The notes under the pieces were generated by a model that was not told the DNA's origin, did no database searches, and saw only the letters and a program-made list of their open reading frames with translations. DNA of 60,665 nucleotides, from assembly GCA_007121785.1 (NCBI GenBank), contig SKJX01000102.1, positions 1-60,665 of the forward strand. The letters are read 5' to 3'. A program made the position numbers and the translations under genes. Below are positions 8,105-16,360 of the stretch, piece after piece (positions within the stretch are counted from its first letter, which is position 1; each line of letters begins with the position of its first letter). Source of the DNA: Nitriliruptoraceae bacterium (GTDB taxonomy: Bacteria > Actinomycetota > Nitriliruptoria > Nitriliruptorales > Nitriliruptoraceae).

Positions 8105-9322
8105 ATGGATCTGGGACTCAGCGACCGAGGGCGCGAACTCGAGGCCGAACTGCAGGGGTTCATCGACGACGTCATCCTTCCGCACGAGCAGAGGTTCTTC
8201 GAGGAGATCTCGGCGTCCGGTGACCGCCACCACCATCCGGCGCTGATGGAGGAGCTCAAGGCCGAGGCACGGCGCCGTGGGCTGTGGAACCTGTTCCTCC
8301 CGGACGAGCAGCACGGGGCCGGGCTGACCAACCTGGACTACGCCCACCTCGCGGAGATCACCGGACGTTCGCCGGTGATCGCGCCGGAGGCGACCAACTG
8401 TGCCGCACCGGACACCGGCAACATGGAGGTGCTGCACATGTTCGGCACCCCGGAGCAGCAGGCGACCTGGCTCGAGCCGCTGCTGGAAGGCGAGATCCGG
8501 TCCTCGTTCTTCATGACCGAACCGGACGTGGCGTCGTCCGACGCCCGCAACATCGGCTCGCGGATCGAGCGCGACGGTGACCACTACGTGATCAACGGTC
8601 GCAAGTGGTGGTCGTCGGGCGCCTCCAGCGAGCGGTGCAAGGTCGGCATCTTCATGGGGGTGACCGACCCGGACGCGGACCCTTACCGTCAGCAGTCGAT
8701 GGTGCTGGTGCCCATGGACACCCCCGGGGTCCGCGTGGTGCGCGACCTGCCGGTGTTCGGCCACTACGACGGCCAGGGTGGCCACCCGGAGGTCGCCTTC
8801 GAGGACGTCCGCGTCCCCGCCACCAACCTGATCGGGGGTGAGGGGGACGGCTTCGCCATCGCGCAGGCCCGGCTCGGGCCCGGGAGGATCCACCACTGCA
8901 TGCGTCTGATCGGGATGGCCGAGCGGGCGTTCGACCTGATGTGTGAGCGGTCGCTGGTCCGTGAACCGTTCGGGCAGCCGATCGCACAGCAGGGGGTGTT
9001 CCGCCAGTGGGTGGCGCAGGCCCGGATCAAGATCGAGCAGGCACGCCTGCTGACCCTCAAGGCTGCCCACCTGATGGACACGGTGGGCAACAAGGGCGCG
9101 CGGATGGAGATCAGCGCGATCAAGATCGTCGCCCCGTCCATGGCCGAGTGGGTCCTCGACAAGGCGATCCAGACCCACGGTGGCGGCGGGTTCACCAACG
9201 ATCAGCCGCTGGCCATGATGTGGGCCCATGCGAGGACCCTGCGGGTCGCTGACGGACCGGATGAGGTCCACGAGATGGCGCTGGCTCGTCGCGAGCTCAA
9301 GCGCTACCTCCCGCAGGGCTGA
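8105..9322 (+). CDS. Acyl-CoA dehydrogenase (ACAD10/11-like)
   Basis: A 405-residue FAD flavoenzyme that would oxidise acyl-CoA to enoyl-CoA in fatty-acid or branched-acid breakdown. Family signs are the flavin-contacting [16 protein letters not shown], the middle-domain WWSSGASS, the helical-domain [16 protein letters not shown], and the C-terminal [12 protein letters not shown]. The [11 protein letters not shown]-like form and overall length match the ACAD11-like branch, which includes enzymes for unusual (e.g. hydroxylated or phosphorylated) acyl chains. ATG 8105 follows GGGAGCGGGAC; the frame extends upstream to 7997 but that part is not family-like. It converges on the epimerase gene. 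Confidence 0.9.
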   Translation: MDLGLSDRGRELEAELQGFIDDVILPHEQRFFEEISASGDRHHHPALMEELKAEARRRGLWNLFLPDEQHGAGLTNLDYAHLAEITGRSPVIAPEATNCAAPDTGNMEVLHMFGTPEQQATWLEPLLEGEIRSSFFMTEPDVASSDARNIGSRIERDGDHYVINGRKWWSSGASSERCKVGIFMGVTDPDADPYRQQSMVLVPMDTPGVRVVRDLPVFGHYDGQGGHPEVAFEDVRVPATNLIGGEGDGFAIAQARLGPGRIHHCMRLIGMAERAFDLMCERSLVREPFGQPIAQQGVFRQWVAQARIKIEQARLLTLKAAHLMDTVGNKGARMEISAIKIVAPSMAEWVLDKAIQTHGGGGFTNDQPLAMMWAHARTLRVADGPDEVHEMALARRELKRYLPQG

Positions 9323-9367
9323 CCGGCCCGGCGACGGCTCGCTCGGGCTCGACCCGCCGCCGGCCGC

Positions 9368-10312
9368 TCAGGCGGGCTCGGCCGTCCCGCCGAGCGCAGC
9401 GGCCACGCTCGCCGCGACCGCGTCCGCGTGCGGGGTGAGCTCGATCGGCCCGAAGGTGGCCTCGAACGCCGAGGCGTCGATCCGGTAGGGCCGGTCGAAC
9501 TGCGGCACCACCTCGCGCGCTTCGCGTAGCTGGGTGTTGACGAGCCCGAGCGTCCACAGCAGCCGTGGGGAGACGTGACCGACCTTGGGTCGACGTCCCA
9601 GGGCCTGGGCCAGCAAGCTCAGCAGGTCCCGTTGGGTCACGGCCGGAGCGGCCGGCAGGATCCAGACGCGACCGTCGGCCTCCGGCTGTTCGACGAGCGT
9701 GGCGAAGCCCCGCGCCGCGTCCGGCAGGTAGTGGAACGTGTGCGGTTGGGCGGCGTCGATGAACGTCCGCGCGGTGCGGCCGGCCACCGCCGGTCGGATC
9801 ATGAGTTGGTCGACCAGCGAGTTGCCGCCGGCGGGGCCGTAGTAGTCGCTGAACCGTCCGATCGTGGCACGGACGCGGCCCTGTTCGTGGGCGTCCAGGA
9901 CGCGACGTCCCAGCCGGGCACGCAGCCGGCCCTTGCGGCTGGTGGCCGTCTCAGGCGTCGCCTCGCTGATGGGGGTGCCGGGGGAGCCGTAGGCGTACAG
10001 GTTGTCGGCCAGCACCAGCCGTGCGCCCGCAGCGGCCGCCGCATCGACGCTCGCATCGAACAGCGGCTCGAGTTCGCGTGCCCACCCGGCGTAGGGCACC
10101 TGGGCGGCCATCACGACCACCTCGGCGTCCTGGGTGGCGGTGCGGGCCTGGTCGGGGTCGGTCAGGTCGGTCGTGATCGGCCGTACCCCGGACGGCCAGG
10201 CCACCTGCGCGACGGACCGGCTGGCGGCCGTGACGGCGTGGCCCCGGGCCGCGAGCTCCTCGACGACCGAGCGGCCGATCCCACCGGTGGCTCCGAGGAC
10301 GGTGACGTGCAT
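9368..10312 (-). CDS. NAD-dependent epimerase/dehydratase family protein
   Basis: A 314-residue extended short-chain dehydrogenase-like protein. The N-terminus has the dinucleotide-binding motif VLGATGGIGRSVVEELAARGH, followed by VVVMAAQVPYAGW and the segment LVLADNLYAYG, where the tyrosine occupies the usual catalytic area. The remainder resembles atypical NmrA/epimerase-type members, so it may be a redox enzyme or a nucleotide-sensing protein. It diverges from a TetR regulator, and a duplicated palindromic site lies in its promoter, so it is very probably repressed by that regulator. Substrate unknown. Confidence 0.8.
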   Translation of the reverse strand: MHVTVLGATGGIGRSVVEELAARGHAVTAASRSVAQVAWPSGVRPITTDLTDPDQARTATQDAEVVVMAAQVPYAGWARELEPLFDASVDAAAAAGARLVLADNLYAYGSPGTPISEATPETATSRKGRLRARLGRRVLDAHEQGRVRATIGRFSDYYGPAGGNSLVDQLMIRPAVAGRTARTFIDAAQPHTFHYLPDAARGFATLVEQPEADGRVWILPAAPAVTQRDLLSLLAQALGRRPKVGHVSPRLLWTLGLVNTQLREAREVVPQFDRPYRIDASAFEATFGPIELTPHADAVAASVAAALGGTAEPA

Positions 10313-10366
10313 GCTGGCGCCGATCCGAACGGCCGCGGTGGCGGTCCGCCGCGGGTGGGTGGAAGT

Positions 10367-10414
10367 GCGAACGATGTTCGCGGGGCGGTTCGAGTATGTG
10401 CGAATGGTGTTCGC
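10367..10414. promoter_or_regulatory. Duplicated palindromic operator for the TetR regulator
   Basis: Two inverted repeats, GCGAAC-GAT-GTTCGC at 10367-10381 (perfect) and GCGAAT-GGT-GTTCGC at 10400-10414 (one mismatch). They lie within an 18-base direct repeat that differs at two positions. Their centres are 33 bp apart, close to three helical turns, so two dimers would bind the same DNA face. The sites overlap the inferred promoters of both divergent genes, the layout of an autoregulated TetR repressor. Confidence 0.7.
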
Positions 10415-10421
10415 GAATCAA
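10393..10421 (-). promoter_or_regulatory. Promoter of the epimerase gene
   Basis: On the minus strand TTGATT (10421-10416) and CATACT (10398-10393) are separated by 17 bases. Each matches four of six consensus positions. The second operator copy occupies the spacer and the first lies just downstream. Confidence 0.5.
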
Positions 10422-10438
10422 GGGGGCGCGGGTAGGCT
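10410..10438 (+). promoter_or_regulatory. Possible promoter of the TetR gene
   Basis: TTCGCG (10410-10415) and TAGGCT (10433-10438) are 17 bases apart and end 36 bases before the GTG start. The -35 element overlaps the second operator copy. The -35 match is weak. Confidence 0.4.
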
Positions 10439-10474
10439 GTGCGCTCTGCAGGCCACCGAGGTGGAGGAGGAGCT

Positions 10475-11311
10475 GTGGGTGCGCGGGCAGGCGACCCGTC
10501 GGGCGAGGGAACCGGTGGGGACGCCGCGACCGGGTCGACCGACACCGGGCATCTGGGTCGCCGCCAACGGTCACGGCGACGGACCCTGGCCGGTCTCAAG
10601 GCGGCTGCGCTGGAGGAGGTGCGCGAGGTGGGGGCTCCCGCGCTCGCGTTGCGGTCGGTCGCTCGTCGTGCCGGGATGAGCCCCGCCGGGCTCTACCGCT
10701 ACGTCGAGTCGCGTGACGGGCTGCTGACGCTGCTCATCGCCGATGGCTACGACGATGTGGCCGACCACCTCGACGTGGCCCTCGGCCGGCCTGCCGCGCA
10801 GGCCGCCGACGCCCCGCCGACGGTCCCGCTCATCGCCGGCCAGGATGCGGGCCCGGCGACGAGGATGACCGCGGTCGCGCTGGCCTACCGCGCCTGGGCC
10901 GTCGACCACCCGCACGAGTTCGGCCTGATCTTCGGGGACCCGGTGCCGGGCTACGTCGCCCCACCGCAGGGCCCGACGACCACCGCGATGAGCCGGGTCG
11001 GTCTGGCGCTGGCCACCCCGGTGATCGAGGCGTTCGAGGCGGGTCGGTTGACGATCCCGCCGGCGATGGCCGCGACCGACCTGCAAGCGGCGGTCCGACC
11101 CATGGAAGCGCTCGCCCCGGACCTGCCGAGCGAGCTGTACCTGCTGCTGCTGACGATGTGGGGGCGGCTCCACGGGCAGGTCAGCCTCGAGGTGTTCGGC
11201 CACCACGCCTGGTTGTTCCCCGACGGCTGTGAACCGCTGTACCGCGCCGACGTCGCCGCACTGGTGACCGAGCTCGGGCTCGCGGTGGCCGTCGACCAAC
11301 CCGGGAGGTGA
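10475..11311 (+). CDS. TetR/AcrR-family transcriptional regulator
   Basis: A 278-residue repressor. After a charged 30-residue N-terminal extension the DNA-binding domain shows AALEEVREVGAPALALRSVARRAGMSPA and GLYRYVESRDGLL, the helix-turn-helix of TetR proteins. The C-terminal ligand domain resembles TetR_C_33/WHG-type members (LLLLTMWGRLHGQVSLEVFGHH). GTG 10475 is preceded by GGAGGAGGAG. The gene diverges from the epimerase gene, and the intergenic region carries two copies of a palindrome, so it likely controls that gene and itself. The inducer is unknown. Confidence 0.88.
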   Translation: MGARAGDPSGEGTGGDAATGSTDTGHLGRRQRSRRRTLAGLKAAALEEVREVGAPALALRSVARRAGMSPAGLYRYVESRDGLLTLLIADGYDDVADHLDVALGRPAAQAADAPPTVPLIAGQDAGPATRMTAVALAYRAWAVDHPHEFGLIFGDPVPGYVAPPQGPTTTAMSRVGLALATPVIEAFEAGRLTIPPAMAATDLQAAVRPMEALAPDLPSELYLLLLTMWGRLHGQVSLEVFGHHAWLFPDGCEPLYRADVAALVTELGLAVAVDQPGR

Positions 11312-11324
11312 ACCCCGCCGCGGT

Positions 11325-11345
11325 CCGGCCGATTGGTCCGGCCGG
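11325..11345. terminator. GC-rich hairpin between convergent genes
   Basis: CCGGCC (11325-11330) pairs with GGCCGG (11340-11345) around a 9-base loop, between the TetR stop and the stop of the facing small gene. There is no T tract, so function as a bidirectional terminator is inferred from position. Confidence 0.35.
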
Positions 11346-11359
11346 TCAGCCCCCGCCGG

Positions 11360-11620
11360 TCAGCCCGAGCCGATCAGCCCGACGGGAGCGGGGTCGGGCT
11401 GGCCGACGCCCGTCACCGCGAAGTACACCAACGCGCCGACGATCACCGCGATCAGCAGCCCCCACCAGGCCCACACCTGGATCCGTCGACGGCGGGCGCG
11501 TCGGCGCGCGGCTTCGGCCCGCTGCTTCTTGCCCGGGGTCGGCCGTCCCTTCGGTGCGGGACGCCTCTTGTCCCCGCCGCCGTCCGCTGGACGGGCTGCT
11601 TGGTTCCTGCGACGTGCCAC
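11360..11620 (-). CDS. Small basic single-pass membrane protein
   Basis: An 86-residue protein. The first 50 residues are strongly basic (VARRRNQAARPA, KKQRAEAARRRARRRR) and should stay in the cytoplasm, perhaps touching nucleic acid or lipid head groups. One transmembrane segment follows (QVWAWWGLLIAVIVGALVYFAV), then a short proline-rich tail outside. GTG 11620 is preceded by GGGAG at six bases, which fixes the start although the frame is open much further upstream. It diverges from the DUF429 gene. Function unknown. Confidence 0.65.
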   Translation of the reverse strand: MARRRNQAARPADGGGDKRRPAPKGRPTPGKKQRAEAARRRARRRRIQVWAWWGLLIAVIVGALVYFAVTGVGQPDPAPVGLIGSG

Positions 11621-11711
11621 CTGGTTCTCCCTCGTTGCGACCACCGGGGTGGGGTTCGCGATGCGCGGTAGGTCGTACGGTAACCGTCCGACGGCGACCC
11701 GGAGGGAACGT

Positions 11712-12440
11712 GTGAGCCGCGCGGTGATCGGAGCCGACGGGTGCGCCGTCGGCTGGGTCGTGGTGCACCTGCTCGACGGCGCTGTCGCCGACGTCGAGGT
11801 GGCCCCGGCGCTGGCGGAGGTGCTCGACCCTGCGCCTGCCGCAGCCGGCGTGGACATGCCGATCGGCCTGCTCGACCGCGCCCGCGATGCGGACACCGCG
11901 GCGCGTGCGATGCTGACGGGGCGTGCGAGCAGCGTGTTCTCGAGCCCGCCGAGGTGCGTCGTCGACGCGTTCCGGACGGGCACGGTGAACGAGCACGCGA
12001 CGGCCACTGCGCTCGCAGACCGGATGACCGGGACGGGCATCAGCATGCAGGCGTGGCGGTTGGTGCCAAAGGTCACGGAGGTCGACGACCTGGTCGCGGC
12101 GGGCCACGACCTGCGCGAGGTCCATCCGGAGGTGGCCTTCGCGGTGCTCGCCGGCGACGTGCTGCCGCGCAAGCGGTCGTGGGCGGGGTTGACCACGCGT
12201 CGCGCGATCCTCGAGCGGCACGGGATCGTGCTGCCCGAGCGGTTCCCCGGCGACGAGGACGTCGCTCCCGACGACGTCGTCGACGCGGCCGTGTGCGCCT
12301 GGGTCGCCGACGCGGTCGCGGCGGGCGGCCCCCTGCTCGAACTGCCCGAGACCACCGCGCAGTACGACCATGGCCGACCGATCACGATCACGGCGCGCCC
12401 GCCACCACCGGTGACGCCCGGGCCCCGCCGGACCTCCTGA
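11712..12440 (+). CDS. DUF429 predicted RNase H-like nuclease
   Basis: A 242-residue soluble protein of the DUF429 family. It starts with AVIGADGCAVGWVVVHL, the first strand and hairpin of an RNase H-like fold, with an acidic residue at the expected metal position. GVDMPIGL and SSVFSSPPR follow, both characteristic of DUF429, and then EVHPEVAFAVL. The C-terminal DDVVDAAVCAWVADAV supplies the last acidic cluster. It is predicted to be a nuclease, but no activity has been established for most members. GGAGGGAA precedes GTG 11712. Confidence 0.8.
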   Translation: MSRAVIGADGCAVGWVVVHLLDGAVADVEVAPALAEVLDPAPAAAGVDMPIGLLDRARDADTAARAMLTGRASSVFSSPPRCVVDAFRTGTVNEHATATALADRMTGTGISMQAWRLVPKVTEVDDLVAAGHDLREVHPEVAFAVLAGDVLPRKRSWAGLTTRRAILERHGIVLPERFPGDEDVAPDDVVDAAVCAWVADAVAAGGPLLELPETTAQYDHGRPITITARPPPPVTPGPRRTS

Positions 12441-12471
12441 ACGGGGCTGCGGGGCTCGGTACGGTCGTCGC

Positions 12472-13728
12472 ATGCACACGCTGCGTCGCATCCCCGTCCT
12501 GGTCGCTGCGACCGTCCTCGTCCTCGCCGCTTGCGCCGACGAGGACGTCGACATCGCGGTGGAGGACCCACCCGAGGACGCGCATGACGACGCGGACGAG
12601 CTCGACGACGACCCGGACGTGCCCGAGGACGACCCGGACGAGCCCGACGAGCCGGACCCGGACGCGGACGAACGTGCACGCGATCCGGACCTCGACGTCG
12701 ACGTGACGCTGACCGAGGTCGCGTCGATGACCTCGCCGACGGCCGGGGCGGTCGGCCCCGACGGGACGCTCTACCTCGCGGAACGCGGCGGCACGGTGCA
12801 CCCGTTGACCGACGATGGCGTGGGGGAGGCGGTCGTCGACCTCTCCGACGAGACCACGACCGACGGTGAGCGGGGGCTGCTCGGCCTGGCGTTCGCCGCC
12901 GACGGCTCCGAGCTGTTCCTGTCGTCGACCGACCTGGAGGGCCACACGGTCGTGACGGCGATGGGCGTCGAGAACGACCAGGTCGACCCCGAGCAGCGGC
13001 GCGAGCTCTACACCCTCGAGCAGCCGTTCGCCAACCACAACGGTGGTGATATCGCGGTCGGACCGGACGGGTTGCTCTACATCGGTCTGGGGGATGGCGG
13101 CGGAGCTGGTGACCCGCTGGAGGCAGGGCAGGACCTCTCGACGCCGCTGGGGTCGCTGCTTCGGATCGACCCGCACGCGGGGGATCCGTACGCGGTCCCC
13201 GATGACAACCCCTACGTCGACGACGACGCGGCCGTGGACGAGATCCTCGCATTCGGGCTCCGCAACCCGTGGCGGTTCTCGTTCGACGCGGAGACCGGCG
13301 ATCTGTGGATCGCCGACGTCGGCCAGGACGACCGGGAGGAGGTCAACCTCGTCACCCTCGAGGAGGCATCGGGCGCCAACTTCGGGTGGAACCTGATGGA
13401 AGGCACAATGGAGTTCGCCGGCGGCGAACCGGACGATCACGTGCCGCCGATCTACGAGTACCAGACCGGCGGGGACGAGGGGTGTGCGATCACCGGGGGC
13501 TACGTCTACACCGGTGAGGCGATCCCCGAGCTGTACGGCGCGTACCTGTACGCCGACTACTGCAACGGCTTGGTCCGCGCGCTGGTCGTCGACGACGACG
13601 GGCAGGTCATCGAGCAGGACGACCTCGGGGTCGACGGCGGACAGGTCGTCTCGTTCGTCGAGGACGACCAGGGCGAGCTCTACCTGCTCGACCTCGGCGG
13701 GCAGGTCAGTCGGCTCGACCCCGCCTGA
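12472..13728 (+). CDS. PQQ-dependent sugar dehydrogenase-like lipoprotein
   Basis: A 418-residue exported protein. The signal peptide ends in the lipobox LVLAAC (Cys at about residue 22), so it should be lipid-anchored outside the cell. An extremely acidic spacer of about 50 Asp/Glu/Pro-rich residues follows. The rest is a six-bladed propeller of the soluble glucose/aldose sugar dehydrogenase family: GERGLLGLAFAADG, HNGGDIAVGPDGLLYIGLGD, NPWRFSFD and GANFGWNLMEG. Such enzymes oxidise aldose sugars with PQQ, but many homologues have unknown substrates. No PQQ biosynthesis genes are in the window. It stands alone between DUF429 and the luciferase-like gene. Confidence 0.85.
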   Translation: MHTLRRIPVLVAATVLVLAACADEDVDIAVEDPPEDAHDDADELDDDPDVPEDDPDEPDEPDPDADERARDPDLDVDVTLTEVASMTSPTAGAVGPDGTLYLAERGGTVHPLTDDGVGEAVVDLSDETTTDGERGLLGLAFAADGSELFLSSTDLEGHTVVTAMGVENDQVDPEQRRELYTLEQPFANHNGGDIAVGPDGLLYIGLGDGGGAGDPLEAGQDLSTPLGSLLRIDPHAGDPYAVPDDNPYVDDDAAVDEILAFGLRNPWRFSFDAETGDLWIADVGQDDREEVNLVTLEEASGANFGWNLMEGTMEFAGGEPDDHVPPIYEYQTGGDEGCAITGGYVYTGEAIPELYGAYLYADYCNGLVRALVVDDDGQVIEQDDLGVDGGQVVSFVEDDQGELYLLDLGGQVSRLDPA

Positions 13729-13796
13729 TGGCCCGGTGCGCCGACGCCGGTGGCGAAGTAGCGTCGAGCACTCGCCGATGTCGCCAGGAGCCACCC

Positions 13797-14732
13797 GTGC
13801 GCGTGAACCTCATGATCGAGGGCCAGGAGTCCGTCACCTGGGAGCAGTGGGTCGACCTGGCCCGAGCCACCGAGGCGGCCGGGCTCGAAGGGCTGTTCCG
13901 CTCCGACCACTACCAGTCGGTCGCCAGCCGGACGGAGCGCTCGGCTCTGGACGCCTGGGTGACCCTCGGCGCGCTCGGGGCGATCACCGAGCGCATCCGG
14001 CTCGGGACGATGGTCTCGCCGACCTCCTTCCGGCATCCATCGGTCCTCGCCAAGGGCGTCGTCACCGCCGATCACGTCTCCGGTGGCCGGGTGGAGCTCG
14101 GCATGGGGGCCGGGTGGCACGAGCTCGAACACACCACCTACGGCCTGCCGTTCCACGACCTGGGGACCCGCTACGACGTGTTCGAGGAGCAGGTCGAGAT
14201 CGTCACGCGGCAGTTCACCGAGGAACGCTTCGACTTCCACGGCCAGCACTACACGCTGGAAGGATGCGAGGCCCGGCCGAAACCGCGGCAGCAGCCGAGC
14301 GTGCCGCTGATCCTCGGTGGGGTGGCGGGCCCGCGCTCAGCCCGCCTGGCGGCCCGGTTCGCTGACGAGTACAACACCGTCTTCCCCTCGCTGGACGCGG
14401 TGCGTGAGCGCAAGGGTCGGCTGGACGCCGCGTGCGCCGAGATGGGCCGTGACCCGCTGCCGTTGTCCATCATGACCGGCTGCGTGCTCGGCGCCGACCA
14501 GACCGAGTTCCGCGACCGCGCCGCCCGCCTCAAGGAGCGCTCGGGCGCGGAGGGAGACCTCGACGCCTGGCTGGACGGGCTGCGCGACGAGTGGATCCTC
14601 GGGACCCCGGAGCAGGCGGCCGAACGGCTCCAGGCGTACACGCACGCGGGCGTGAGCCGGTTCATGCTGCAGCACCAGCTCCACGACGACCTCGACATGG
14701 TCGCCGTCGTCGGCGAGCTGGCGGGCAGCTGA
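13797..14732 (+). CDS. LLM-class (F420-dependent type) oxidoreductase
   Basis: A 311-residue TIM-barrel flavin/F420 oxidoreductase of the luciferase-like family. Family signs include LARATEAAGLEGLFRSDHY, RIRLGTMVSPTSFRHPSVLAK, the GGRVELGMGAGWHELEH motif, and PLILGGVAGPRSARLAARFADEYN. These features fit the F420-dependent branch common in Actinomycetota rather than true luciferases. GTG 13797 follows AGGAG by seven bases; the frame is open to 13728, where it would overlap the previous stop. The substrate is unknown. Confidence 0.88.
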   Translation: MRVNLMIEGQESVTWEQWVDLARATEAAGLEGLFRSDHYQSVASRTERSALDAWVTLGALGAITERIRLGTMVSPTSFRHPSVLAKGVVTADHVSGGRVELGMGAGWHELEHTTYGLPFHDLGTRYDVFEEQVEIVTRQFTEERFDFHGQHYTLEGCEARPKPRQQPSVPLILGGVAGPRSARLAARFADEYNTVFPSLDAVRERKGRLDAACAEMGRDPLPLSIMTGCVLGADQTEFRDRAARLKERSGAEGDLDAWLDGLRDEWILGTPEQAAERLQAYTHAGVSRFMLQHQLHDDLDMVAVVGELAGS

Positions 14733-14782
14733 AGGACGCGGGACCGGACGGCTGGCCGCTCGGTCCGATCGCCGACGGGCTG

Positions 14783-14788
14783 TAGCAT
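14783..14788 (+). promoter_or_regulatory. Possible -10 box for tRNA-CAT
   Basis: TAGCAT fits TAnnnT and would start transcription about six bases before the tRNA. No good -35 element is visible. Confidence 0.35.
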
Positions 14789-14800
14789 CGCGCCCGCCTT

Positions 14801-14874
14801 GGGCCGGTAGCTCAGCTGGTCAGAGCAGCGGACTCATAATCCGTCAGGCGCGGGTTCGAGCCCCGCCCGGCCCA
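14801..14874 (+). tRNA. tRNA-Met or tRNA-Ile2 (anticodon CAT)
   Basis: A 74-nt cloverleaf: acceptor GGGCCGG pairs with CCGGCCC, T arm GCGGG-TTCGAGC-CCCGC, anticodon loop CTCATAA with anticodon CAT. The acceptor begins with a paired G-C, so it is not an initiator. Elongator Met and lysidine-modified Ile2 share this anticodon. Elongator Met is the more likely reading but is not proven. CCA is not fully encoded. Confidence 0.93.
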
Positions 14875-14882
14875 CCGACGGG

Positions 14883-14909
14883 AACCGCGTGTGCCTCGTG
14901 CACGCGGTT
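14883..14909 (+). terminator. Hairpin just after the tRNA
   Basis: AACCGCGTG (14883-14891) pairs perfectly with CACGCGGTT (14901-14909), nine bases beyond the tRNA end. No T tract follows, as is common in such GC-rich genomes. Confidence 0.5.
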
Positions 14910-15009
14910 GCCGCGTGGGCGGTCACTGCGCGTGTCCATGGCGTGTGCCGAGGGTTGAGCACGTAGGTTGCGTCATCGACCGTCACACGTCGGCGGGGGA
15001 GGAGATCGG

Positions 15010-15558
15010 GTGGTGCCCGAGGCCGACGATCCGCTGACGGCCCTGACCGCCGTCGTCACGGCGTTCGCCGCCGGCCTCCTGGTCCTCGCCGGTGCGATCA
15101 AGGTGCGGGATCCGCGTGCCGCGGCCCTCGCGCTGGGCTTGCGTCGAGGCCCCGGGCGCCCGTGGCTGGCCGGCGGTTTGGGTATCGGGGAGGTGCTGCT
15201 CGGAACGGCCGGGCTGCTCGTCGGTGGCCCGTTCGGTTTCCTCGCACTCGCGGCTGGCCAGGTCGGGTTGCTGGGGACGGCCGCTTCGCGGCGCCGCCAC
15301 GGCCGGTCGTGCGGATGCTTCGGGACGGCGTCACGCGTCGGTGGCGCCCACCTCGTCGTCCTCGCGGTCGGGGCCCTGGCAGCGGTCGGTGCCGCGGCCC
15401 GGTCGGCGCCGACCGCGTTCGGGCTGGTCGTCGTCGACCCGTGGCCGGGGGCGCTGCTGCTCGTCCTGCTAGGGATCGGCGTCGCCCTCATGCGGGTGTT
15501 GATGACCAGCGCCGTGGCGCTGCGCGACGCCGTCGTCCTCGTGGAGGGACCCTCATGA
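15010..15558 (+). CDS. MauE-like (DoxX-related) membrane protein
   Basis: A 182-residue protein with about four to five membrane helices. The first carries LVLAGAIKVRDPRAAA and another LAAGQVGLLGTAASRRR, both usual in MauE. The cysteine pair C101/C103 in RSCGCFGTASRVGG is the MauE signature. In methylotrophs MauE works with MauD to form the many disulfides of the methylamine dehydrogenase light chain. GTG 15010 follows GGAGGAG. It starts the operon, overlaps the MauD-like gene by ATGA, and lies five genes before a MauA-like cysteine-rich protein, which supports a role in disulfide formation. Confidence 0.8.
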   Translation: MVPEADDPLTALTAVVTAFAAGLLVLAGAIKVRDPRAAALALGLRRGPGRPWLAGGLGIGEVLLGTAGLLVGGPFGFLALAAGQVGLLGTAASRRRHGRSCGCFGTASRVGGAHLVVLAVGALAAVGAAARSAPTAFGLVVVDPWPGALLLVLLGIGVALMRVLMTSAVALRDAVVLVEGPS

Positions 15559-16274
15559 CCATCGTCGTCATCGCGCTGTCGGTCGTGGTGTTGCTGCTGA
15601 GCGTGCTCGTGGCCGGGTTGCTGCGCTCGCACGCCACGATCCTGCGCCGGCTGCACGAACTGGGTGTCGGCCTCGAACGCGATCCGGGGACCACCGCGTC
15701 TCCGCAGGTCCCTCGCACCGACGGATCCGTGCCGCCGCCGCGCGATGTCTCCGACGGCCGCCGCGCGCACGACGTGGTCGGTGTCGATCCGACCGGTGCA
15801 GCCATCGGCCTGCGGACCGTGGATGTCGACCACGACACCTTGCTGATGTTCCTCAGCTCCGGCTGCACCTCCTGCGAGGCCTTCTGGTCCGAGTTGGCCG
15901 GCAACGGGTCCATCGACGGCGTCCGCGTCGTGGTCGTCACCCGTGACCTCGCGGAGGAGAGCACCTCGGCGATCCGTGAGCTCGCCCCCGAGGGGGTGAC
16001 CGTGGTCGCCAGCACCGGCGCGTGGAAGGACCTGGAGGTGCCGGGGAGTCCCTACGCCGTGCTGGTCCATGGTCGCAGCGGCCGCGTGGTCGGTGAGGGC
16101 ACCGGGGCGAGCTTCACCCAGGTCAAGGAGCTGTTCCTCCGGTCATCACACGACCACGACGGCAAGGCGCGTGCCGATCAGCGCCGCGAACGTGAGCTCG
16201 ACCGGGTCCTGCTCGACGCCGGGCTCGGTCCCGGTGACCCCAGCCTGTACCGACCACCGACGGAGCCGCGCTGA
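15555..16274 (+). CDS. MauD/TlpA-like membrane-anchored thioredoxin
   Basis: A 239-residue protein. An N-terminal membrane anchor (about residues 2-23) precedes a linker with MauD-like spacing and a thioredoxin domain with active site C104-T-S-C107 (FLSSGCTSCEAFW) and cis-proline VPGSPYAVLV. The active site faces outside, so it is suited to thiol exchange on exported proteins. A charged C-terminal tail is added. The ATG lies within the stop of the MauE-like gene (ATGA), so translation is probably coupled, and GGAGGGAC is the ribosome site. MauD proteins assist folding of disulfide-rich MauA; here the likely client is the cysteine-rich protein at 17473-19050. Confidence 0.8.
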   Translation: MTIVVIALSVVVLLLSVLVAGLLRSHATILRRLHELGVGLERDPGTTASPQVPRTDGSVPPPRDVSDGRRAHDVVGVDPTGAAIGLRTVDVDHDTLLMFLSSGCTSCEAFWSELAGNGSIDGVRVVVVTRDLAEESTSAIRELAPEGVTVVASTGAWKDLEVPGSPYAVLVHGRSGRVVGEGTGASFTQVKELFLRSSHDHDGKARADQRRERELDRVLLDAGLGPGDPSLYRPPTEPR

Positions 16275-16351
16275 TGCCATCGACGGTGCTGCTGGTCCTC
16301 GGGATGGCGGTCGCGCTCCTCGCGGCGCTGCGCAGCGCCTGGTCACCCTGA
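16274..16351 (+). CDS. 25-residue single-pass membrane peptide
   Basis: ATG 16274 overlaps the MauD-like stop by one base (TGATG). The frame codes for 25 residues, MPSTVLLVLGMAVALL followed by AALRSAWSP, then TGA. It is one hydrophobic helix with a short basic tail. It fills exactly the space between the MauD-like gene and the next ribosome site. Codon choice is GC-rich at third positions, as in its neighbours. Small peptides of this type often tune membrane complexes. Existence of the peptide is inferred from operon geometry and composition. Confidence 0.5.
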   Translation: MPSTVLLVLGMAVALLAALRSAWSP

Positions 16352-16360
16352 GGTGAGTCG

